Source of the DNA: Deltaproteobacteria bacterium
GTDB lineage: Bacteria; Myxococcota_A; Polyangia; Polyangiales; Polyangiaceae
DNA length: 64,000 nt
Assembly (NCBI GenBank): GCA_016875405.1
Contig: VGRJ01000006.1
Location: forward strand, 32,204 to 96,203
Direction of reading: 5' to 3'
The notes beneath the pieces were generated by a model. It was given only the letters and a program-made list of their open reading frames with translations. It had not been told where the DNA came from and did no database searches. Within the stretch, counting starts at the first letter, position 1. Each line of letters starts with the position of its first letter. Below are positions 45,780 through 53,729 of this stretch, piece by piece. A program made the position numbers and the translations under genes.

Positions 45780-47116
45780 AGCGACGAGAACTCCTTGGCC
45801 TCGCAGGGGCGGGGCTCCTGACGTGGACGACTGGCGCCGAGGCTCAGCCCGGTCCGACGAAGGGCGCACCGAAGGTCAGAGCGAAAGGCGGAACGAAGGG
45901 CGCGAAGAAGGCAGACACGTCGGGCGAGGACGAGCCTTCGGGCCCACGGGTCGCGCTCGTCGGCGCGACCCTGCTCGGGGCCTCAGAGCGCCCACTCGAG
46001 CGCGCGGTGATCGTCTTGCAGGGCGAGCGCATCGCCTCGGTCGGTACGGACGTGAGCGCTGCCGCAGGCGCGACGACCCTCGACCTCGCCGGCAAGGTGA
46101 TCACTGCGGGCTTCGTCGATCCATTGACGCGCGTAGGCGTGACCGAGATCGATCTCGAGGATCGCTCACGCGACGACGCTCACTCGAGCGGCCGTGCGAT
46201 CGCGGCGTCGTTCGCGGCCGCCGACGGCTACGATCCGTCCTCGCCGCTCGTCGCGATCACCCGCCGCGAGGGCATCACCTCGGTCGGGGTGGTCCCCGTG
46301 AGCGGGCTCGTCACCGGGCAGAGCGCGTGGGCCGACCTCGACGGGGATGTCCCGGCGCGCGCCCTCGGCTCGCGAAGTCTCGCGCTCCACGTCCTGCTCG
46401 ATGACTACGCGATCGGCAGCGGTCCGGTGAATCACGCGACGGCGTTGCATCTGCTGCGCGAGCTCTTCGACGACGCCGAGGCTTACCGCTCGAAGCGCGG
46501 GGACTACGAGAAGCGGCAGGTCCGCGACCTCGGCGCGAGCCGCGGAGACCTCGAGGTCGTCACGCGCGCGCTCGATGGTAAGCTCCCCGTCGTCTTTCAC
46601 GTCGACCGAGCGAGCGACATCTTGAACGTGCTCGAGCTCGCCAGGAGCCGAAGGCTGCGGGCGGTCGTCGCCTCCGCCGCCGAGGGCTGGAAGGTGGCAG
46701 GCGCCCTCGCCGCGGCGAAGGTACCGGCCATCGTGTACCCGCTCGACGAGGGCCCCCGCGATCTCCTGGTGCGCGGCGCTCGCGAAGACAACGCGGCGCG
46801 GCTCCACAAGGCGGGCGTCGTCGTCGCGATGTCCTCGGGCGAGAGCCACAACGCGCGCAAGCTCCGTCAGGTGGCCGGCAACGCCGTCCGCGCGGGGCTG
46901 CCTCACGCCGCCGCGATCGCCGCGCTGACCCGAGCCCCCGCGCACATCTTCGGACTCGGAGACTACGGCGCCCCGGCGGCGAAGCAGCTCGCCAACCTGG
47001 CCGTGTGGTCGGGCGATCCGCTCGAGCTCTCGACCCGCTGTGAGAGGCTCTTCATCCGTGGGCGCGAGGTCAGCCTGCGCTCACGTCAGACCGCGCTCTT
47101 CGAGAAGTACCGCTGA
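45776..47116 (+). CDS. Amidohydrolase paralogue lacking metal ligands
   Basis: A 446-residue protein from GTG 45776, overlapping the stop of its paralogue. The N-terminus VKRRELLGLAGAGLLTW resembles a Tat or Sec signal. It then follows the amidohydrolase plan from VALVGATLLGASERPLE to LANLAVWSGDPLE. The metal motifs are gone: ITAGFVDPLTRVGVTEI in place of DxHxH, VVFHVDRASDIL (one His kept), ASAAEGWKV in place of the second His pair and MSSGESHNAR in place of the Asp. It is therefore probably not a hydrolase. It may be a partner subunit of the upstream enzyme. Confidence 0.78.
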   Translation: MKRRELLGLAGAGLLTWTTGAEAQPGPTKGAPKVRAKGGTKGAKKADTSGEDEPSGPRVALVGATLLGASERPLERAVIVLQGERIASVGTDVSAAAGATTLDLAGKVITAGFVDPLTRVGVTEIDLEDRSRDDAHSSGRAIAASFAAADGYDPSSPLVAITRREGITSVGVVPVSGLVTGQSAWADLDGDVPARALGSRSLALHVLLDDYAIGSGPVNHATALHLLRELFDDAEAYRSKRGDYEKRQVRDLGASRGDLEVVTRALDGKLPVVFHVDRASDILNVLELARSRRLRAVVASAAEGWKVAGALAAAKVPAIVYPLDEGPRDLLVRGAREDNAARLHKAGVVVAMSSGESHNARKLRQVAGNAVRAGLPHAAAIAALTRAPAHIFGLGDYGAPAAKQLANLAVWSGDPLELSTRCERLFIRGREVSLRSRQTALFEKYR

Positions 47117-47195
47117 CGCGAGAGAGCCTCTCGCCTTCGAGGCGGACGCCTCGAAGGGTTATCGTGTCGGGGGCGAAGCCGTGGCGACGCGCCGA

Positions 47196-47948
47196 TCAGG
47201 CGGCGTGCTGCTCGTCGCCGTCGCGCACCGCGGGAGTCGCCGTAGCCGGCGCCAACCCCGTCTCGGGGTTCAGGAGGCAATACACGACGCCCCCGACGAG
47301 GTAGACCAGCGCGAGCCCGAGCATGTACTCGGGGAAGACGCGGAACGGCGCGGCGACGTAGGCCGCGAGGACGTTCGCGATCTGGAATGCGTTCATCGCC
47401 TTGTTCTTGCGGGCCTTGAGCTTCGGGAGGCGAAGCGTGCTGACCATCGCGAACCCGCCGACCGCAAGGAGGTACGGGAAATAGCTGAAGAACGACTCCG
47501 GGAGCCCGTATTTCATCGCGGTGAGGAAGGAGGAGCCGACGAGCGCCCCCATGAAGGTGCCGGGGATCCCGAAGAACACGCTCTCGCCGCCGGTCGTGAT
47601 GTTGAAGCGCGCGAGGCGCACCGCGAGCGCGACCGCGTAGAGGGCAGCCGCGGCGGCCACGAGCCCAGGCATCGACGAGGAGGGGGCGACCCTGAAGTAC
47701 ACGAGCGCCGCCGGTGCGATGCCGAACGACACGAAATCCGCGAACGAGTCGAACTGGACGCCGAACTCGCTCGTCGCGTCGCAGAGCCGCGCGACCGTAC
47801 CGTCCGCCTTGTCGAACAGGGTGCCCCAAAGGATCATCCACGCCGCGAGTTCGAAATCGCCGCGGGTGCTGCACACGACCGACGCGAGGCCGAGGACGAG
47901 CGACGCCGCCGTGAAGATGTTGGGCGCGAAATACTTGAGTGGCGGCAT
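47196..47948 (-). CDS. pssA: CDP-diacylglycerol-serine O-phosphatidyltransferase
   Basis: A 250-residue membrane enzyme from ATG 47948. The CDP-alcohol phosphotransferase motif DG-x2-AR-x8-G-x3-D-x3-D is complete in DGTVARLCDATSEFGVQFDS plus the following FAD. Several membrane helices follow (AAAALYAVALAVRL, YFPYLLAVGGFAMV, LGLALVYLVGGVVYCLL). The start MPPLKYFAPNIFTAASLVLG and FNITTGGESVFFGIPG identify the serine-using PssA type II rather than PgsA. It makes phosphatidylserine, the precursor of phosphatidylethanolamine. The gene is divergent from ggt, with 80 bases between. Confidence 0.92.
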   Translation of the reverse strand: MPPLKYFAPNIFTAASLVLGLASVVCSTRGDFELAAWMILWGTLFDKADGTVARLCDATSEFGVQFDSFADFVSFGIAPAALVYFRVAPSSSMPGLVAAAAALYAVALAVRLARFNITTGGESVFFGIPGTFMGALVGSSFLTAMKYGLPESFFSYFPYLLAVGGFAMVSTLRLPKLKARKNKAMNAFQIANVLAAYVAAPFRVFPEYMLGLALVYLVGGVVYCLLNPETGLAPATATPAVRDGDEQHAA

Positions 47949-48028
47949 GGTCGGCTCTTCGTGCGGGACATTCGCAGATAACACGTTTCGCCCTCCCGCT
48001 GCACCCGGCACGGTTTACAGTGCGCCGC

Positions 48029-49570
48029 ATGCACGGCGTGATCGCGGCGGGTTCGGCACCAACGGCGGAGGCGGGCGCGGAGATCCTCGCGCGGGGAGGC
48101 AACGCTGTCGATGCGGCCGTCGCCGCCTGCTTCGCGACGTCGGCGGGTGAGCCGGCGCTCACGAGCCTAGCGGGCGGCGGCGTGATGATTCACCGGGACG
48201 CCGCGACCGGTGAGGTGACGCTCTGCGACTTCTTCTCGGACGCTCCGAGGCTCCTGCCGAAGGACGTCCCGAACCTCGACTTCCGCGCCGTCGACATCGA
48301 TTTCGGACCGGCGAAGCAGCGCTTCCACATCGGCGCAGGTGCAGCCGGCGTCCCCGGCGTGATCCCGGGACTGTGCACGGCGCTCGAGCGCTGGGGCTCG
48401 CTTCCGCTCGCCGACGTCATCGCGCCGGCCTGTCGCTTCCTCCGCGAGGGCGTCACGCTGGGGCCCTTCCAGGTACGCGCGACGAAGCTGCTCAAGGCCA
48501 TCCTCACCGACACCGCGAAGGGGCGCGCGATCTACGCCCCGACCGGAGCGCTGCTCGGACCCGAGGACGTCTTCGTCCTGCCGCAGCTCGCCGACACGCT
48601 CGAGGACCTCGCGCGGAGCGACTGGCGCGAGGGGTACCGCCAGCTCACGCGCGCGATGCTCGAGCAGTTCTCGCCGGCGCAAGGGGGCCTCCTCACCGAG
48701 GCCGACTTCGATGGTTACGAGGTCGCGTTCAGGACGCCGCTCGAGCGTCGCTACCGCGGCGTGCGCGTGCTCACGAATCCGCCGCCGGGGGCCGGGGGCT
48801 CGATGATCGCGCTGATGCTCGGGCTCCTCGAGGCGAGTGAGTTTCGTCAATTGGCACCCGGCAGCGCCCTCCACGCGAAGCACTTGGCGTGCGCGATGGC
48901 GACGGCCGACGAGGCGCGAGCTCGCGGGCTCGCGACCACTGCGTTCGAGGACGCACGCGCGCGCTTCGAGGCGCTGCTCGCGGCTCCATCCCTCCCGAAG
49001 GCGCCGACCAAGAGCGGCCAGCCCTCGACGACGCACGTGAGCGTGCTCGACGCGAAGGGCAACGCCTGCGCCGTCACCTTTAGCTTCGGCGAGGGCAACG
49101 GCGCGCTGATCGGCGACACCGGCATCATGATGAACAACCTGATGGGCGAGGCCGACCTGCACCCGGGCGGCTTCGGCACGAGCCCCGCCGGCGAGCGCCT
49201 GTCGACCGGGATGTCTCCGACCCTGCTCCTCGACGACGATGGCAGCATCACCGTGCTCGGCACCGGCGGCGCGAATCGCATCCGCACCGCCATCACGCAG
49301 GTCGTCTCCTTCCTCGTCGATCGCGGCTACGACGCCGAGCGCGCGGTCGCGGCCGCGCGCCTTCACTTCGAGGCCGGCGTCCTAAACGCCGAGGTGATGG
49401 ACCTCGTCGACCGCGGCGAGGCGCTCGCAGGCCTCGGCGCCGAGTCGTTCGTGCGCTTCGAGGAGCGAAACCTGTTCTTCGGCGGCGTGCACCTCGTGCG
49501 GCGGGCTGCGGACGGCACGCTCTCGGGTGCGGGCGATCCGCGTCGCAGCGGCGCCTTTCGAAAAGTGTGA
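48029..49570 (+). CDS. ggt: Gamma-glutamyltransferase-family protein
   Basis: A 513-residue Ntn-hydrolase precursor from ATG 48029. The family start MHGVIAAGSAPTAEAGAEIL and ARGGNAVDAAVAACF are present without a signal peptide, so the protein appears cytosolic. The autoprocessing site is TTHVSVLDAKGNACAV near 332, where the second Thr of STTH would become the nucleophile. Later LSTGMSPTLLLDDDG and LGTGGANRIRTAITQV match the small subunit. It would transfer or hydrolyse gamma-glutamyl groups, for example from glutathione. Some members of this family act on other amides, so the substrate is not certain. Confidence 0.88.
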   Translation: MHGVIAAGSAPTAEAGAEILARGGNAVDAAVAACFATSAGEPALTSLAGGGVMIHRDAATGEVTLCDFFSDAPRLLPKDVPNLDFRAVDIDFGPAKQRFHIGAGAAGVPGVIPGLCTALERWGSLPLADVIAPACRFLREGVTLGPFQVRATKLLKAILTDTAKGRAIYAPTGALLGPEDVFVLPQLADTLEDLARSDWREGYRQLTRAMLEQFSPAQGGLLTEADFDGYEVAFRTPLERRYRGVRVLTNPPPGAGGSMIALMLGLLEASEFRQLAPGSALHAKHLACAMATADEARARGLATTAFEDARARFEALLAAPSLPKAPTKSGQPSTTHVSVLDAKGNACAVTFSFGEGNGALIGDTGIMMNNLMGEADLHPGGFGTSPAGERLSTGMSPTLLLDDDGSITVLGTGGANRIRTAITQVVSFLVDRGYDAERAVAAARLHFEAGVLNAEVMDLVDRGEALAGLGAESFVRFEERNLFFGGVHLVRRAADGTLSGAGDPRRSGAFRKV

Positions 49571-49644
49571 GGCGCTGAGGCTCGGTCGCGCAGTCGCCGA
49601 GGCTCGGCGAGCGTCGACGACTCGGGTCGTGGTAGCGTGCTCTC

Positions 49645-50403
49645 GTGAATCGCACGCTCCTCCTTGCCGCGTCTCTCGCTCTCGTCGTCGCCAGCGCGTG
49701 GGGCGGCTGTTCGGACGAGGGCGGCTCGAGCGGCAGCGGCGGCGGCGGCGGCGCGGGCACGGCGACGGCATCGACGTCGAAGGCGGCGAGCTCGGGCGCG
49801 GGAGGCGCGAGCACCTGCGTCGGCGATGCCGACGGGCTCTGCGACTACGAGGGCGGCGAGGACTGTGAGTGCGAGGACTGCGTCGAGACCGCGTTCTGCA
49901 TCTCGGGCTTGTGCACCGAGGACGGCGTCTGCGACGAGTTCGAGGACTCCTGCGTCTGCGCGGACTGTGACGCCAACTTCTACTGCGCCGATCCCGGCCG
50001 CCAGAACTGCACCGACGACGGCGAGTGCGACACCTTCTTCGAGGGGTGCCACTGCGCCGACTGCCAGGCTCACCCCGAGTGCGCGGACAACGCCGCGGCG
50101 TGCGCCGGCGGCCAGCCGAACGGCGGCTGCGACGCGAGCGAGGACTGCGCCTGCACGGACTGCCTCGGGACGGCGCGATGCGTCGCCTGCGACGACGACC
50201 TCGCGCTCTGCAACAACGACGAGCCCTGCTTTTGCGGCGAGTGCCTCGGGACCGAGGACTACTGCACGGCGAAGGAGTGCGTGAACGACGGCGTCTGCGC
50301 GCCCCTCTACGAGGCCTGCAGCTGCGCGGACTGCGACGGGAAGGTCGCGCAGTGTCCGTCGGGCGGCGCGGGCGGAATGGGCGGCGCGGGCGGCGCGGGG
50401 TGA
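49645..50403 (+). CDS. Lipoprotein with six CxCxxC-type repeats
   Basis: A 252-residue protein from GTG 49645. The lipobox is WGGC (Cys at about 22), then comes a Ser/Gly/Ala spacer to about residue 55. The remainder carries about six tandem units of 25-35 residues whose core is GxCD-x(5,8)-CxCxxC, for example CDEFEDSCVCADC, CDTFFEGCHCADC and CAPLYEACSCADC. There are more than 35 cysteines and many Asp/Glu. The tail is GGAGGMGGAGGAG. Disulfide-rich surface protein or metal binding are both possible. I do not know a named family. It is convergent with the Rsh gene, 6 bases apart. Confidence 0.7.
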   Translation: MNRTLLLAASLALVVASAWGGCSDEGGSSGSGGGGGAGTATASTSKAASSGAGGASTCVGDADGLCDYEGGEDCECEDCVETAFCISGLCTEDGVCDEFEDSCVCADCDANFYCADPGRQNCTDDGECDTFFEGCHCADCQAHPECADNAAACAGGQPNGGCDASEDCACTDCLGTARCVACDDDLALCNNDEPCFCGECLGTEDYCTAKECVNDGVCAPLYEACSCADCDGKVAQCPSGGAGGMGGAGGAG

Positions 50404-50409
50404 TGCGCG

Positions 50410-52761
50410 CTAGCGCGCGACCCGACGGACCTCGAGGACCTCGGGCATGGCGTCGATGCGTTGCATCACACGTACCATTTGCTCGGAGGTCTTGATCTCG
50501 AGCGAGAGGCGCAGCCACGCCGAGCCGTCTTTGTTGCCCTCAGCGCGAGCCGACGAGAGGTTCACGTCCTCGGTCGCGAGCAGGTTCGACACGTCGCGGA
50601 GGAGGCCTGCGCGGTCCTGTGCGCGGATCTCGACGTCGACGACGTGTCGCTCACCTTGCGTACCGCCCCAGTCGATCTCGACGAGGCGCTCTGGCTCGTC
50701 GGTCGTCCGCACATGCACGCAGTCCCGCCTGTGAATGACGATGCCGCGACCGCGTGACACGAAGCCGACCACGCGATCGCCGGGGACGGGATTGCAGCAG
50801 CGCGCGCGATTCCCGAGGATGTCGTCGACGCCGTCGAGCGAAAGGCCGCCGGTGCTCTTGCGCTTCGTCGGCAGGGTCGCGGGGAACGCCTCGAGGGTCG
50901 GCTCGGGGGCTGGCGTCCGCGCGCGGTCGAGGGCGAGCGCCGTGGTGCCGACCCCCTGCGGATGGCGGTCGCCATAGCCAACGGCGGCGAACATGTCCTC
51001 GACGCTCGGGTACTCGAGCTTGGCCGCGAGCTCCTCGTGGCTCACCTGCGTGATGTCGAGCCGAGAAAACTCGCGCATCACGATGTCACGCCCCTCGGCG
51101 ATCGCCGTGTCCCGCGCTTGCTCGCGGAACCAGCTGCGCACCTTCGCGCGCGCCTGCGAGGTGCGGATGTAGCCGAACGAAGGGTTCATCCAGTCGCGGC
51201 TGGGCTGCGACTTTTTCTGCGTGAGGATCTCGACGCGCTCGCCAGTCTTCAACGGATAGTCGAGCGGCTGGATGTGCCCGTTGACGCGCGCGCCGCGGCA
51301 GCGATGCCCCACCTCGGTGTGAATGCGGTACGCGAAGTCGAGCGGCGTCGCGCCTTGCGGCAGGTCGAGGATGTCGCCGTTCGGGGTAAACACGTACACC
51401 TGATCCTCGAAGAGATCGGTCTTCAGCGACTCGACGAACTGGTGGGGATCGGCGACGTCGCGCTCCCAGTTCATGAGCTGGCGCAGCACCATGAACTTCT
51501 CGTTCTGCTTGGTCTGGACGTCGGCTCGCTCTTTGTACGCCCAATGCGCGGCGACGCCGTACTCGCTGAACTGGTGCATCTCGGCGGTGCGAATCTGCAC
51601 CTCGAACGGCTTGCCGCCCGGACCGACCACCGCGGTGTGGAGCGACTGGTAGCCGTTCTCCTTCGGCTTCGCGATGTAGTCGTCGAACTCTTGCGGGAGC
51701 GGCACCCAGAGGCTGTGGACGAGGCCGAGGGCGGCGTAGCAGTCCGTGAGCTTGCCGCAAATCACACGGACGGCGCTCGCGTCGAAGATCTGATCGAGCC
51801 CGACATCCTTGCGCGCCATCTTCTTGTAGATGCTGTAGATGTGCTTCGGGCGGCCGCTGATCTTCGCGTCGATCCCCTCGGCGAGCAGGCGCTCGCGGAG
51901 CGTGGTCATCACCGAGTCGATGAACGCCTCACGCTCCCTCCGCTGCGCGGCGAGATCCCGCGCGAGCCGGTGGTACGTCTCGGGGTCGAGCGCTCGTAGG
52001 GACAGATCTTCGAGCTCCCACTTCAGCTGCCAGATCCCGAGGCGGTTGGCGAGCGGAGCGAACACCTCGAGCGTCTCGCGCGCGTACCGGAGCCCTCCCA
52101 CCTCGTCGTCGCCCTCGCCCAGATGGAGGGCTCGCATCGACTGCACGCGCATGGCGAGCACCAAGATCACGACGCGGACGTCCTTCGCCATCGCGAGGAA
52201 CAGCTTGCGGAGCGACTCGGCCTCCTCCTCCTCGATGCGGTCCCAGCGGATCGACGCGAGCCGCGCGACACCTTCGATGAGCCCGGCGACCTCGGCCCCG
52301 AAGCGCTCGCGGATGCGCTCGCGCGCCGAGGGGTCGCGGAGGCTCAGACGCGCGAGCAGGGCCGCCACCACGGCGGCGGGATCGAGTCGCAGCTCGGCCA
52401 CGATCGTCGCGGCCTCGAGCGCCTCGGCCTTCGGCTCGAGCGTCGAACCGAACCGCGGCTCGCGGGCAGAGGGATCGAGCGAGACGGCCTTCGGGCTCGA
52501 GGGCTTCGCCGCTCCGGGACCGGAGCCGCGCGGCGACGGGACCCCGGTCGCTGACGGTCGCGGGATCGCTACGCCGGCGCTCGAGCCGCGCGCAGGCGGC
52601 GTCGAGGCGCCAGGTCGGCTCGGGCGCGTCGAGATGGCCCGCGGTGCGGCCGCGATGCTCGAGTGCGCAGCGGCCTCGAGCTCCGACAGCGCGCTCTGCA
52701 GAGGAGCGGCGTCGACGTCCGGGTAGTGACGACGGACCGTAGCGACGAGCGCGTCCAACAT
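50410..52761 (-). CDS. relA: RelA/SpoT homologue with degenerate hydrolase domain
   Basis: A 783-residue protein. Residues 1-40 are followed by a Pro/Ser/Ala-rich stretch to about 105. The hydrolase-domain fold continues (VVAALLARLSLRDPSARERI), but the HD motif and the ED motif of active enzymes (AALLHDVVEDT) are absent. The (p)ppGpp synthetase domain is intact: GRPKHIYSIYKKMARKD near 305, IFDASAVRVICG and ENGYQSLHTAVVGPGG. The TGS domain (VYVFTPNGDILDLPQG) is near 455. The zinc-finger/RIS part has ARCCNPVPGD, and an ACT domain ends the protein. It should make but not degrade the alarmone, as RelA does. Confidence 0.9.
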   Translation of the reverse strand: MLDALVATVRRHYPDVDAAPLQSALSELEAAAHSSIAAAPRAISTRPSRPGASTPPARGSSAGVAIPRPSATGVPSPRGSGPGAAKPSSPKAVSLDPSAREPRFGSTLEPKAEALEAATIVAELRLDPAAVVAALLARLSLRDPSARERIRERFGAEVAGLIEGVARLASIRWDRIEEEEAESLRKLFLAMAKDVRVVILVLAMRVQSMRALHLGEGDDEVGGLRYARETLEVFAPLANRLGIWQLKWELEDLSLRALDPETYHRLARDLAAQRREREAFIDSVMTTLRERLLAEGIDAKISGRPKHIYSIYKKMARKDVGLDQIFDASAVRVICGKLTDCYAALGLVHSLWVPLPQEFDDYIAKPKENGYQSLHTAVVGPGGKPFEVQIRTAEMHQFSEYGVAAHWAYKERADVQTKQNEKFMVLRQLMNWERDVADPHQFVESLKTDLFEDQVYVFTPNGDILDLPQGATPLDFAYRIHTEVGHRCRGARVNGHIQPLDYPLKTGERVEILTQKKSQPSRDWMNPSFGYIRTSQARAKVRSWFREQARDTAIAEGRDIVMREFSRLDITQVSHEELAAKLEYPSVEDMFAAVGYGDRHPQGVGTTALALDRARTPAPEPTLEAFPATLPTKRKSTGGLSLDGVDDILGNRARCCNPVPGDRVVGFVSRGRGIVIHRRDCVHVRTTDEPERLVEIDWGGTQGERHVVDVEIRAQDRAGLLRDVSNLLATEDVNLSSARAEGNKDGSAWLRLSLEIKTSEQMVRVMQRIDAMPEVLEVRRVAR

Positions 52762-52807
52762 TGTTCAGTTCATCATGGCACGGACACCCGACGGTGGCAG
52801 CGACGAC

Positions 52808-52840
52808 AAAAGCGCGAGCCCCCGCGAAGGCGAGGGCTCG
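52808..52840 (-). terminator. Rho-independent terminator of rnpB
   Basis: On the minus strand CGAGCCC (52840-52834) pairs with GGGCTCG (52821-52815), extended inwards by CTCGCC-TTCG-like bases, and is followed by CGC and TTTT (52811-52808). It follows the RNase P RNA 3' end directly. Confidence 0.8.
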
Positions 52841-53245
52841 TGGTCCGACCGGTCGTAAGCCGAGTTCTGTGTCGTCACGCGGTCACCCGCGCGACGCTGG
52901 CGGTCATTCCTCTACGAGCCGCGTCACCGCGACCCTCCAGCAGCCTACCCGGAGACTTGGACGGGCCGTCCTCGAGCGTCTCCCTACATGGCCTTGCTTC
53001 GGGTGGGGTTTGCCGTGCCGCCTTCGTCACCGAAGGCGCGGTGGGCTCTTACCCCACCGTTTCACCCTTGCCCCGCGGCACCTCTCGCAAGCTGCGGCGT
53101 GGCGGTCTTTTCTCTGTGGCACTCTCCTCGGGGTCACCCCCACTGGGCGTTACCCAGCACCCTGCCCTGCGAAGCTCGGACTTTCCTCCCGCGCGGACTC
53201 TCTCGAGCCAGCGCCGGCGATCGCCTTCTCCGGTTTGGACGCCTA
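52841..53245 (-). ncRNA. rnpB: RNase P RNA, bacterial class A
   Basis: About 405 nucleotides on the minus strand. The universally conserved parts are present in order: GGAGGAAAGTCCGAGCTTCG (near 53192), CAGGGTGCTGGGTAACGCC, ACAGAGAAAAGACCGCC, GGGTGAAACGGTGGGGTAAG, GGCACGGCAAACCCCACC, GAAGCAAGGCCA, GGGTAGGCTGCTGG, AGAGGAATGACCGCC and ACAGAACTCGGCTTACG at the 3' side. The ends pair as P1 (GTCCAAACCGG near 53240 with CCGGTCGGAC near 52843). RNase P RNA is the catalytic part of the enzyme that trims tRNA 5' leaders. End positions are estimated from the P1 helix. Confidence 0.95.
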
Positions 53246-53246
53246 A

Positions 53247-53669
53247 GTCTTAGCAGATCGCGCGCAGGACGTCGTCGCTCGGCGCGGGGCGCCCGCGCAA
53301 CATGACCGAGGTACGCCGCTCGCGTCGCGTCCGCGCAAGGTCGAAGGCGACCTCCCGCGCTCATCGAGCGCGCGCTCACGGCACTTCCTCGCGGACGCGC
53401 TGGTCCTCGCGTGCATCCACGCCACGTCTGGACACGCGAGTGTCAGCGTCAAAGTCGTCGATTGGGCCAGCATCGACTCCGACCTCCGCGTCGTCCGGCA
53501 GCCACAGCTCGTCGCGGACACCCAAGTGCGGAGCAACCTCGTGCTCACCTTCGGGTTCCAGCGGACGCTCGGCGACAGACTGCGCGGCAGCAACCATCCG
53601 CTCGGCTCGCAGCACTCCGCGCCGACGGTGCCGCAACGCGAGCGCGTCGTCCCCGACAGCGGCCCCTGA
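53247..53669 (+). pseudogene. Coding-like fragment without a start codon
   Basis: One plus frame is open from after TAA at 53244 to TGA at 53667-53669 and has the GC3 pattern of a real gene from about 53370 on. The translation includes FLADALVLACIHATSGHA, VSVKVVDWASIDSDLRVV and VLTFGFQRTLGDRLRG. There is no ATG, GTG or TTG before about two thirds of the frame, and no RBS. It may be the decayed 3' part of a gene, or a gene starting at a rare codon (CTG near 53390). I see no family match. The rest of 53246-53729 (484 bases) shows nothing else. Confidence 0.35.
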
Positions 53670-53729
53670 GCGCTCGTCCGACGTAGCGGGCGCGGGTTGA
53701 AACGGGCGCTCCGAAGCGTACGCGCGAGC

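Noticed and set aside
53376..53636. Minus-strand 86-codon frame in the gap after rnpB
   Set aside because: It is the exact shadow of the GC3-biased plus frame and has no RBS or motif.
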